Part shown: in pieces, positions 1-5,805 of the stretch
Layout of the letters: every line of letters starts with the position of its first letter
How positions within the stretch are numbered: the stretch's first letter is position 1
Program-made: the position numbers and the translations under genes
The notes under the pieces: model-generated
Database searches by the model: none
The model's input: the letters and a program-made list of their open reading frames with translations, nothing else
Told to the model about the DNA's origin: nothing
From: Acidimicrobiia bacterium
GTDB lineage: Bacteria; Actinomycetota; Acidimicrobiia; Spongiisociales; SHLN01
NCBI GenBank assembly: GCA_030623545.1
Contig: JAUXLW010000026.1
Coordinates: 1-11,663, forward strand
Direction: 5' to 3'
Length of the DNA stretch: 11,663 nt

Positions 1-2
1 AG

Positions 3-347
3 GGTGACCAAGAGCCAGTGGCAGATGATGAAGGTGAAAAGGAGGGTCTCCCGCGCCGTCGGAGACGTTTTCCACAACATGGTCTTGCGCGTGGCTCTGT
101 TTGCCGGAGCCGTTCTATGGCACTGCGGCTCGCTACTTTCGATCTGTTGGCAGACCGGTTCGACGACCCGCCCGTTCTGATCCTTGACGATGTTTTCTCC
201 GAGTTGGACTCGACGCGGGCTGAAGCAGTCGCCGAGCGCCTTCCCGGGGCCCAGGCGTTCCTCACGACCGCGCGCCTCGAGGAAGTTGTCGACCTGGCAG
301 GTACCCGCTGGGCGCTCAGTGAGGGAGGTATGGTGGTTGAGCAATGA
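3..347 (+). CDS. recF: RecF, C-terminal fragment (5' end outside window, first ~110 nt doubtful)
   Basis: RecF is an SMC-like ABC ATPase that loads RecA at ssDNA gaps. The visible C-terminal part carries the Walker B/D-loop segment PVLILDDVFSELD, followed by an LTTAR-like strand and a short tail, as expected for the end of RecF. The frame is open to the left window edge, so the gene is partial. Its stop overlaps the dciA start (ATGA, 344-347), which suggests translational coupling. Oddity: the stretch just before SMALRLATFDLL should hold the RecF signature (SxGExRS-like) and a slightly longer LALALRLA helix. Instead it reads as an Arg-rich sequence (PRRRRRFPQHGLARG) without that motif. Identity of the part after about base 115 is solid; the first ~110 bases may be frameshifted, divergent or an assembly edge error. 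Confidence 0.8.
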   Translation, partial: GDQEPVADDEGEKEGLPRRRRRFPQHGLARGSVCRSRSMALRLATFDLLADRFDDPPVLILDDVFSELDSTRAEAVAERLPGAQAFLTTARLEEVVDLAGTRWALSEGGMVVEQ

Positions 348-643
348 GCCTCGAACCGATTTCCGATGCAGTAGGCACGCTTCTGCAGAACCTTGGAATC
401 GCTGATCCCGGTGTCAGCGCTCGCCTGGTGCGCGAATGGCTCGCGATTACCGGCGAGCCGTGGGACAAGGCAACGCGACCGGTTCGCCTCCGAAATGGAG
501 AGCTCGTGTTGGAAGTCTCGAGCCCGGCGGAAGTTTCGGTGCTGCGTTATCGAACCGGAGAGTTGCTCGCGCAACTGGACCGGCATCTCGGTGAGGGGAT
601 CGTTGAGGTGGTCCGGCTCAAGGCGGCACGAAAACCATTTTGA
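344..643 (+). CDS. dciA: DciA-type DUF721 protein (replicative helicase loader/operator)
   Basis: This 99-residue protein has the DUF721 core: an N-terminal helix (ISDAVGTLLQNLG), the 'VREWLAITGEPWDKATRPVRL' region typical of the family, then a strand-rich half (NGELVLEVSSPAEVSVLRY) and a C-terminal helix (LLAQLDRHLG). DciA proteins are the ancestral partners of the replicative helicase DnaB in bacteria lacking DnaC/DnaI. The position between recF and gyrB is the usual actinobacterial one. The ATG at 344 overlaps the recF stop, so the two are probably translated together. Length is normal for a short DciA. Assignment to the family rests on sequence pattern and synteny; the DnaB role is family knowledge. 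Confidence 0.85.
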   Translation: MSLEPISDAVGTLLQNLGIADPGVSARLVREWLAITGEPWDKATRPVRLRNGELVLEVSSPAEVSVLRYRTGELLAQLDRHLGEGIVEVVRLKAARKPF

Positions 644-647
644 GTGG

Positions 648-668
648 TTGTCCACAGGCTGGGGATAA
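648..668. promoter_or_regulatory. Inverted pair of DnaA-box-like 9-mers
   Basis: TTGTCCACA (648-656, + strand) matches the DnaA box form common in high-GC actinobacteria. Three bases later TGGGGATAA (660-668) is TTATCCCCA on the minus strand, one mismatch from TTATCCACA. A weaker third copy, TGTTGGTAA (672-680), lies 12 bp further on in the same orientation as the second, with three mismatches. The pair begins five bases after the dciA stop. It could be a DnaA-binding regulatory site for gyrB or an outlying origin element. Binding is not shown. Confidence 0.5.
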
Positions 669-730
669 CTCTGTTGGTAACCAGATTCGACGCACTGCAT
701 TAGGGGGGATTGAGCGGAAGCAGCCGACAG

Positions 731-757
731 CTCGGAGGGTGAGGTTGTCACTCCGAG
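731..757. repeat. Inverted repeat, 7-bp arms (CTCGGAG/CTCCGAG)
   Basis: Arms at 731-737 and 751-757 are perfectly complementary around a 13-nt loop. It directly abuts the next inverted repeat (758-802), upstream of the gyrB promoter. It could be part of a terminator for recF-dciA or a protein-binding site. There is no U-tract directly after it. Confidence 0.4.
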
Positions 758-802
758 AAAACCCAAGAAACCACCGATTGTGCCCGTTTTAGCTTGGGTT
801 TT
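758..802. repeat. Inverted repeat, 10-bp perfect arms (AAAACCCAAG/CTTGGGTTTT)
   Basis: Arms 758-767 and 793-802 are perfectly complementary with a 25-nt loop. The right arm ends in TTTT, so transcripts coming from recF-dciA could form a weak terminator. The right arm also covers the likely -35 (794-799) of the gyrB promoter, so it may instead be an operator or a supercoiling-sensitive structure. The dual possibility is inference. Confidence 0.45.
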
Positions 803-823
803 GTGACCCGGAAATGGTATAAT
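794..823 (+). promoter_or_regulatory. gyrB promoter (extended -10)
   Basis: TATAAT at 818-823 is a perfect -10 and is preceded by TGg (815-817), making an extended -10. A weak -35, TTGGGT (794-799), lies 18 bp upstream and inside the right arm of a 10-bp inverted repeat. The predicted start of transcription is near 830, leaving a leader of about 30 nt before the TTG start at 860. This placement rules out translation starting at the upstream TTG at 794. Confidence 0.7.
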
Positions 824-859
824 CACACTGTTGTAAATACCCCAGCGGGGCACTCCACT

Positions 860-1300
860 TTGGCCACCAACACCAAAACTGATACGGCTGACGCGTCCTA
901 TGACGCCAGCGACATAACCGTTCTCGAAGGGTTAGAGGCGGTCCGCAAACGTCCGGCAATGTACATTGGTTCCACCGGCCCCAAGGGTCTTCACCACCTC
1001 ATCTGGGAGGTCGTCGATAACTCCGTTGATGAGGCCATGGCCGGTTTCGCCGACCGCATCGACGTGACACTTCTGGACGACGGCGGGGTCAGGGTCAAGG
1101 ACAACGGACGCGGCATCCCGGTCGATAAGCACAAGAAGACCAAGGAGTCTGCCTTGACGACCGTCCTCACGACACTCCACGCCGGAGGAAAGTTCGAAGT
1201 CGGCGCATACACGGTGTCCGGCGGATTGCACGGTGTCGGGGTGTCCGTTGTGAACGCTCTGGCCGCCAGGCTGGAAGCTCAGGTAGTTCGAGACGGGTAG
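860..1300 (+). CDS. gyrB: DNA gyrase subunit B, N-terminal part up to in-frame TAG
   Basis: This piece encodes most of the GHKL ATPase domain of GyrB, which powers negative supercoiling by the GyrA2B2 complex. Visible motifs are the catalytic Glu50 and Asn54 in WEVVDNSVDEA, the Asp81 loop DNGRGIP (81-87), and the lid GGLHGVG (121-127) followed by SVVNAL. The start chosen is TTG at 860, behind a GGGG-type ribosome site (847-850) and the TATAAT promoter; the protein then begins MATNTKTD. The upstream frame contains the promoter and is not coding. The reading frame stops at TAG 1298-1300 at residue 147, exactly where GyrB normally continues 'RDG-(K/Y)-x-W'. The next codon, in the same frame, continues the conserved protein. 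As written the product would be a truncated, inactive ATPase domain. Confidence 0.85.
   Translation: MATNTKTDTADASYDASDITVLEGLEAVRKRPAMYIGSTGPKGLHHLIWEVVDNSVDEAMAGFADRIDVTLLDDGGVRVKDNGRGIPVDKHKKTKESALTTVLTTLHAGGKFEVGAYTVSGGLHGVGVSVVNALAARLEAQVVRDG
1298..1300 (+). other. In-frame amber codon interrupting gyrB
   Basis: The codons run GAC GGG TAG ATG TGG GAG, so the frame does not change and no residue appears lost. In GyrB homologues this position is usually Lys (AAG) or Tyr (TAC/TAT), each one base from TAG. TAG also ends gyrA and the coiled-coil gene in this window, so general recoding of TAG is unlikely. A base-call error, a real point mutation, or local readthrough/restart at the adjacent ATG are the options. 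Confidence 0.85.
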
Positions 1301-2791
1301 ATGTGGGAGCAAATATTCACCCGCGGCATTCCTGACGGGAAGATCAAGAGAGTCAAAGCCGCCAAACGGACCGGTACCGCGATCACATTTTGGCCAGATC
1401 CGGATGTGTTCGGGGAGGGCACAACCTACAACTTCAGCACCGTCTCAGCACGGATGCGGGAGATGGCGTTTCTCAACCGTGGTCTCGAGATACACCTCCG
1501 CGACGAGCGAGATGGAGTGAATGAGGAGGAGGTCTTCAAATACACAGGGGGTCTTCTCGACTTCGTAAAGCACCTCAACAGCAGTCGCGAGCCCTTGCAC
1601 GGCCGCATCCTGAGTGCCGAAGGAGTTTCTGATGATGCCGAGGTTGAGCTGGCCATGCAATGGACCACCGGTTACACGGAGACGGTGCTCACCTTCGCCA
1701 ACAACATCAATACCCATGAAGGCGGAACCCATGAAGAGGGGTTTCGCCGTGCCCTAACCCGTGCCGTGAATGATTTCGCCAAGTCAAAGAATCTCATCAA
1801 GGACAAGGATCTCGCCCTTCAGGGCGAGGACATCCGGGAGGGGCTCACAGCCATCCTGTCGGTACGAGTTCGTCATCCGCAGTTTGAGGGCCAGACGAAG
1901 ACCAAGCTCGGCAACACAGAGATACGGTCATTCGTCGAGGTTGAGCTCAACAAGGCGATTCCAGAGTGGCTCGAAAGGCACCCGGGGGAAGCTCGCAAGA
2001 TTGTCGAGAAGTGCCTGACTGCCGCCCGGGCTCGCATGGCCGCCCGCCAGGCCCGTGACCTGACAAGGCGTAAGAGTCTGCTGGAGTCCTCAGGCCTCCC
2101 GGGAAAGCTGGCCGACTGCTCATCGCGAGATCCGGAAGAGAGCGAACTGTTCATCGTTGAAGGCGATTCGGCGGCCGGGCCTGCCAAGCAGGCCAGAGAT
2201 TCACGAATTCAGGCCATTCTGCCCATTCGCGGCAAGATCTTGAATGTCGAGAGGGCACGTCTGCCAAAGATTCTGCAGAACACCGAGATTCAGGCGATTA
2301 TCACGGCGGTCGGGGCCAACATCGGTGATGAGTTTGACCTGGAAAAGGCCCGCTATCACAAGATCGTGTTACTGACGGACGCCGATGTCGATGGAGCCCA
2401 CATTCGCACACTGTTATTGACGTTTCTCTTCCGGCACATGCGACAACTCGTCGAAGCGGGCTTTGTGTATATCGCCGAGCCCCCTCTGTACCGTGTCAAG
2501 CACGGCAAGAACGTCACCTACATCAAGGATGAAGCCGGGCTCAAGGCTTTTCGCAAGAAACTCAATGGCAAGAAGGCCACGATCAACCGGTTCAAGGGCT
2601 TGGGTGAGATGAACCCCGATCAGCTGTGGGAAACCGCAATGGATCCGGAGTCGCGTACCCTGGTGCAGGTTGGGCTCGAGGACGCATTCGATGCGGATGA
2701 GATTTTCAGCACCTTGATGGGTGACAACGTTGAAGGCCGACGCAAGTTCATCCAGAGGAATGCTAAAGACGTGAGGTTCCTCGACATCTAA
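1301..2791 (+). CDS. gyrB: DNA gyrase subunit B, C-terminal part (transducer, Toprim, tail)
   Basis: This is the same frame as the preceding piece, so together they form a normal-length GyrB (643 positions from 860, counting the amber). The segment holds the transducer domain (from MWEQIFTRG), then the Toprim domain with EGDSAAG (E434-G440 in joined numbering), ILPIRGKILNVERA, and the Mg-binding DADVDG (507-512). The C-terminal motif RFKGLGEMNP starts near 577. Toprim works with the GyrA tyrosine in DNA cleavage. The ATG at 1301 directly follows TAG and lacks a convincing ribosome site, so it is probably not a natural start. EGDSAAGPAKQ differs from the near-universal EGDSAGGSAKQ. Its TAA stop overlaps the gyrA ATG by one base (TAATG, 2789-2793). 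Confidence 0.88.
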   Translation: MWEQIFTRGIPDGKIKRVKAAKRTGTAITFWPDPDVFGEGTTYNFSTVSARMREMAFLNRGLEIHLRDERDGVNEEEVFKYTGGLLDFVKHLNSSREPLHGRILSAEGVSDDAEVELAMQWTTGYTETVLTFANNINTHEGGTHEEGFRRALTRAVNDFAKSKNLIKDKDLALQGEDIREGLTAILSVRVRHPQFEGQTKTKLGNTEIRSFVEVELNKAIPEWLERHPGEARKIVEKCLTAARARMAARQARDLTRRKSLLESSGLPGKLADCSSRDPEESELFIVEGDSAAGPAKQARDSRIQAILPIRGKILNVERARLPKILQNTEIQAIITAVGANIGDEFDLEKARYHKIVLLTDADVDGAHIRTLLLTFLFRHMRQLVEAGFVYIAEPPLYRVKHGKNVTYIKDEAGLKAFRKKLNGKKATINRFKGLGEMNPDQLWETAMDPESRTLVQVGLEDAFDADEIFSTLMGDNVEGRRKFIQRNAKDVRFLDI

Positions 2792-5220
2792 TGGTAGGTA
2801 ACGGTTCCAACGTCGTCGAGCAGGTCAACATCCGCGATGAGATGGCCACCTCGTTTCTGGATTACGCCATGTCGGTCATCGTGGCCAGGGCACTCCCCGA
2901 TGTGCGCGACGGCCTCAAGCCGGTTCACCGCCGGATCCTCTACTCCATGGAGGAGAACGGGATTCGCGCCGGGACCCCTTTCCGCAAGAGTGCCGCTGTG
3001 GTTGGTGAAGTCATGGGTAAATATCACCCACACGGCGATGGAGCGATTTACGACGCCCTGGTTCGTCTCGGCCAGGATTTCTCATCCCGTTACCCGCTGA
3101 TCCTGCCGCAGGGCAACTTCGGCACGGTCGACGATCCCCCTGCCGCCTACCGGTACACCGAGTGCCGCCTGGAATCCCTGGCTACTCACATGCTCGAAGG
3201 GATCGGCGAGGACACGGTTGATTTCAAAGAGAGCTATTCCGGGGAAGACCAGGAGCCGGTAGCGCTACCGAGCCGCTTCCCCAACCTGTTGGTGAACGGC
3301 TCCACCGGGATTGCCGTCGGAATGGCCACCAACATCCCACCACACAACCTCGGTGAAGTCATCGACGCCTGCATCCATATGCTCGAAAATCCCCAGGCCA
3401 CCGTCGAGGATCTCATGGAGTTCGTGAAGGGCCCTGATTTCCCGACCGGCGGCTACATCGTCGGCACGAGCGGCATCGAGGAGGCGCTGCGCACGGGTCG
3501 GGGATCGGTCAAGATGCGGGCCGCCACCGATGTCGATGAGATACGCAAGGGCCGCACCGCCATCATCGTCACCGAGATTCCCTACCAGACTTCCCATGAT
3601 CGCATCATGCTAAAGATCGCCGATCTGGTCAATAGCAAGCGTTTGCAGGGCATTGCCGACCTCCGAGACGAATCGAGCTCGCGGGTGGGCACCCGGCTGG
3701 TTATCGAGCTCAAGCGTGAGGCACAGCCCCAGGTGGTCCTCAATCAACTCTTCAAACTGACGCCGCTACAGGATACGTTCAGCGTCAACTTCGTGGCCCT
3801 GGTGGACGGGGTACCCCGCACTCTCGGTCTGGTGGATGCTCTCAAGCACTATCTCGACCATCAGATGGAAGTCGTGGAACGGCGGACCAGTTTCCGGCTC
3901 GAGAAAGCCCGGGGCCGGGCCCACATCCTCGAAGGCTTGCTGATTGCGGTCGACAACATTGACGAGGTGGTGAAAATCATCCGCGGCTCGAGGGACGTTG
4001 AGGCAGCGCGGTCGGCGTTGATGAAGCGCTTCGAGCTGAGTGAGATCCAGGTCAATCACATTCTCGACATGCCACTGCGTCGGCTGACCGCCCTGGAGAG
4101 CGACAAACTTCGCACCGAGCACGCCGAGCTTGCGAAGACGATCAAGGCTCTCGAGGCGATTCTCAAGAGCCCGGCCAAGCGAAAGAAGCTGATCACCAAA
4201 GAGCTCACGGATATCAAAGAAAAGTTCGGCGATCCCCGGCGCACCAGGATTGTTCCCGACGACGGAGAGTTCTCGATGGAGGACCTGATAGCGGACGACG
4301 AGCTGGTGGTAACCGTCACCCAGGCCGGGTACATCAAGGCAGTGGTGGCCAATACCTACCGTGCCCAGGGTCGCGGCGGACGCGGGGTCAAGGCAGCCAA
4401 GGTGACGGAGGACGACGTCGTCAAGAGTGTTCTCCACACCACGGCCCATGCCTATCTGTTGTTCTTCACCAGCAAGGGGAAAGTGCATCGGATCAAGGCA
4501 CACGAGATTCCTCGCAAGGATCGAACCGCGAAGGGCGCGCTGGCGCAGTCGGTGATGCCGATCGAAGCGGACGAACGTATTGAGGCCGTCGTCGACACCC
4601 GCGACTACGAAACCTCCCGCTTCCTGGTGATCGCCACACGCAACGGGCTTGTCAAGAAGACCAGGTTTGCCGACTACGACTCACGCCAGATGAGTCTTAT
4701 CGCGATCAAGCTCGTGGAAGGTGATGAGGTAGTGGCAGTGCGAACCACCTCGGGTGACAACGATTTGCTGCTCTTTTCCCGTAACGGCCAGGGCATCCGC
4801 TTTGCCGAGGAGGACATCCGCGCCATGGGCCGCAGCACGCAGGGCGTACGGGGCATCAAGCTGCGGAAAGGTGACTACGTCATCTCGGCCGCCCAGTCTG
4901 GTGAGGGCGACGAAGTGCTGTTGCTGCTCGACAACGGCCACGGCAAGCGCACCAAGATGAGCGAATTCCCCAAGCAAAAGCGAGGCGGTTACGGAGTCAA
5001 GGCGGTGAAGCCGGTCGCCGGCCGCGGCAAGCTGGTGGCGGCCCGGGCAGTTACCGAGAACTCGGAGATCTTCGTGATGTCGAGCGACGGAATCGTCATT
5101 CGCACGGCGGCGGAATCGATCAGCCTGCAAAAACGCGCCGCATCAGGGGTGAAGGTGATGAATCTGGAAGACGGCGCAACAGTTACGGCCTTCACGCTGG
5201 TGCCGCCCGAAGAGGAGTAG
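2791..5220 (+). CDS. gyrA: DNA gyrase subunit A
   Basis: GyrA cuts and reseals DNA in the gyrase complex. The 809-residue length is normal. The N-terminal winged-helix segment has SFLDYAMSVIVARALPDVRDGLKPVHRRIL and the quinolone pocket HPHGDGAIYD. Catalytic Tyr122 lies in AAYRYTECRL. The coiled-coil gate with its DMPLRRLTALE segment precedes the C-terminal beta-pinwheel, whose GyrA box QGRGGRG is at 526-532; this box is what separates gyrase from topoisomerase IV. A weaker box-like KRGGYGVK occurs in a later blade. Start ATG 2791 overlaps the gyrB stop, so translation should be coupled. In the quinolone pocket, Gly84 stands where E. coli has Ser83 and M. tuberculosis Ala90; the acidic residue, Asp88, is kept. 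The loop before Tyr122 is one residue shorter than in E. coli. Confidence 0.97.
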   Translation: MVGNGSNVVEQVNIRDEMATSFLDYAMSVIVARALPDVRDGLKPVHRRILYSMEENGIRAGTPFRKSAAVVGEVMGKYHPHGDGAIYDALVRLGQDFSSRYPLILPQGNFGTVDDPPAAYRYTECRLESLATHMLEGIGEDTVDFKESYSGEDQEPVALPSRFPNLLVNGSTGIAVGMATNIPPHNLGEVIDACIHMLENPQATVEDLMEFVKGPDFPTGGYIVGTSGIEEALRTGRGSVKMRAATDVDEIRKGRTAIIVTEIPYQTSHDRIMLKIADLVNSKRLQGIADLRDESSSRVGTRLVIELKREAQPQVVLNQLFKLTPLQDTFSVNFVALVDGVPRTLGLVDALKHYLDHQMEVVERRTSFRLEKARGRAHILEGLLIAVDNIDEVVKIIRGSRDVEAARSALMKRFELSEIQVNHILDMPLRRLTALESDKLRTEHAELAKTIKALEAILKSPAKRKKLITKELTDIKEKFGDPRRTRIVPDDGEFSMEDLIADDELVVTVTQAGYIKAVVANTYRAQGRGGRGVKAAKVTEDDVVKSVLHTTAHAYLLFFTSKGKVHRIKAHEIPRKDRTAKGALAQSVMPIEADERIEAVVDTRDYETSRFLVIATRNGLVKKTRFADYDSRQMSLIAIKLVEGDEVVAVRTTSGDNDLLLFSRNGQGIRFAEEDIRAMGRSTQGVRGIKLRKGDYVISAAQSGEGDEVLLLLDNGHGKRTKMSEFPKQKRGGYGVKAVKPVAGRGKLVAARAVTENSEIFVMSSDGIVIRTAAESISLQKRAASGVKVMNLEDGATVTAFTLVPPEEE

Positions 5221-5240
5221 GAACTGGGAACCCGAGTGCA

Positions 5241-5268
5241 TAGACCGAACGTCGGTTGGGAGTACAAT
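5241..5268 (+). promoter_or_regulatory. Promoter for DUF3566 gene with inverted-repeat operator candidate
   Basis: TAGACC (5241-5246) and TACAAT (5263-5268) are spaced by 16 bp, giving a plausible sigma-70-type promoter 26 bp before the ATG at 5294. Between them lies the perfect inverted repeat ACCGA-acg-TCGGT (5244-5256), overlapping the -35 and the spacer, where a repressor would block polymerase. The ribosome site AAAGAGGGG (5280-5288) has good spacing to the ATG. The operator reading is inference. Confidence 0.45.
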
Positions 5269-5293
5269 CTCGCCCGATCCAAAGAGGGGTTCA

Positions 5294-5761
5294 ATGGCAG
5301 TCCGTAGAGTCCGACGGGTCTTACGCAAGATCGATCCGTGGACCGTCCTCAAAGTCACGGCCATCTTCAACGTTCTCGTCGTGATGGCACTATCCATCGG
5401 CATTGTGATTGCCTGGTCGCTGCTCCGCAACAGTGGCATTCCGGATGACATCGTCAAGTCCATCAACGGCCTGTCGTTGTTCGAAGATGACATCAATCTG
5501 GACGGGCCATCGTATTTCAGGGTGATGGTCTTCTTCAGCATCGTCTCCACCATCGCCCTCACCGGTTTCGCCACAATCTCTGCTGTGTTCTACAACCTCA
5601 TTTCTGATGTCGTCGGCGGTCTGGAGTTTGTAGTGCTCGAAGAGATCTACGAGCCACCCCGGCCCACCGATGTTGTCCGTCCCTCCCGGCAGCCGGCTGC
5701 ACCGAGCGTAAATGGGCCGCTCCAGGACCTCCCAACCCAGGAGACTCCCGTCTCCACCTGA
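5294..5761 (+). CDS. DUF3566-type two-TM membrane protein downstream of gyrA
   Basis: This 155-residue protein starts with a basic cytoplasmic stretch (RRVRRVLRKIDPWTVLK) typical of DUF3566 proteins. A first membrane helix lies at about 21-44, then a short loop (NSGIPDDIVKSINGLSLFEDD) and a second helix at about 76-103 followed by NLISDVVGGLEFVVLEE. The tail after 120 is Pro/Thr-rich and probably disordered. In actinobacteria such proteins sit directly behind gyrA (the Rv0007 position in M. tuberculosis); a cell-envelope or division role has been proposed, but the molecular function is not established. A good ribosome site supports the ATG at 5294, and it seems to have its own promoter. Family call is by pattern and synteny. 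Confidence 0.82.
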   Translation: MAVRRVRRVLRKIDPWTVLKVTAIFNVLVVMALSIGIVIAWSLLRNSGIPDDIVKSINGLSLFEDDINLDGPSYFRVMVFFSIVSTIALTGFATISAVFYNLISDVVGGLEFVVLEEIYEPPRPTDVVRPSRQPAAPSVNGPLQDLPTQETPVST

Positions 5762-5790
5762 TCCTCGTTCTCGGCCGGGTCCGAATTGAG

Positions 5791-5796
5791 TAGCCT
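5791..5796 (+). promoter_or_regulatory. -10 element for the aldehyde dehydrogenase gene, possibly leaderless
   Basis: TAGCCT fits the TANNNT pattern of actinobacterial -10 boxes and ends nine bases before the ATG at 5806. No Shine-Dalgarno sequence lies between them, so the mRNA may start at or next to the ATG. No good -35 is seen. Confidence 0.35.
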
Positions 5797-5805
5797 GCGC
5801 TCGTC

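Noticed and set aside
794..859. gyrB start at the upstream in-frame TTG (794)
   Set aside because: This stretch contains the extended -10 TATAAT and its spacer; the resulting N-terminal residues do not look like GyrB, and the TTG at 860 has a ribosome site and a GyrB-like start.
1298..1300. Genome-wide reassignment of TAG to an amino acid
   Set aside because: gyrA (5218-5220) and the coiled-coil gene end at TAG exactly where their families' proteins or layout would end, so TAG still acts as stop.
3766..4503. Long minus-strand open frame (245 codons) inside gyrA
   Set aside because: It lies wholly antisense to conserved gyrA, has no ribosome site of note, and its translation resembles no family; typical GC-rich shadow frame.
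5221..5293. tRNA-Ile/tRNA-Ala genes, often found after gyrA in actinobacteria
   Set aside because: The gap is 73 bases and shows promoter and ribosome-site features but no cloverleaf or T-loop motif.
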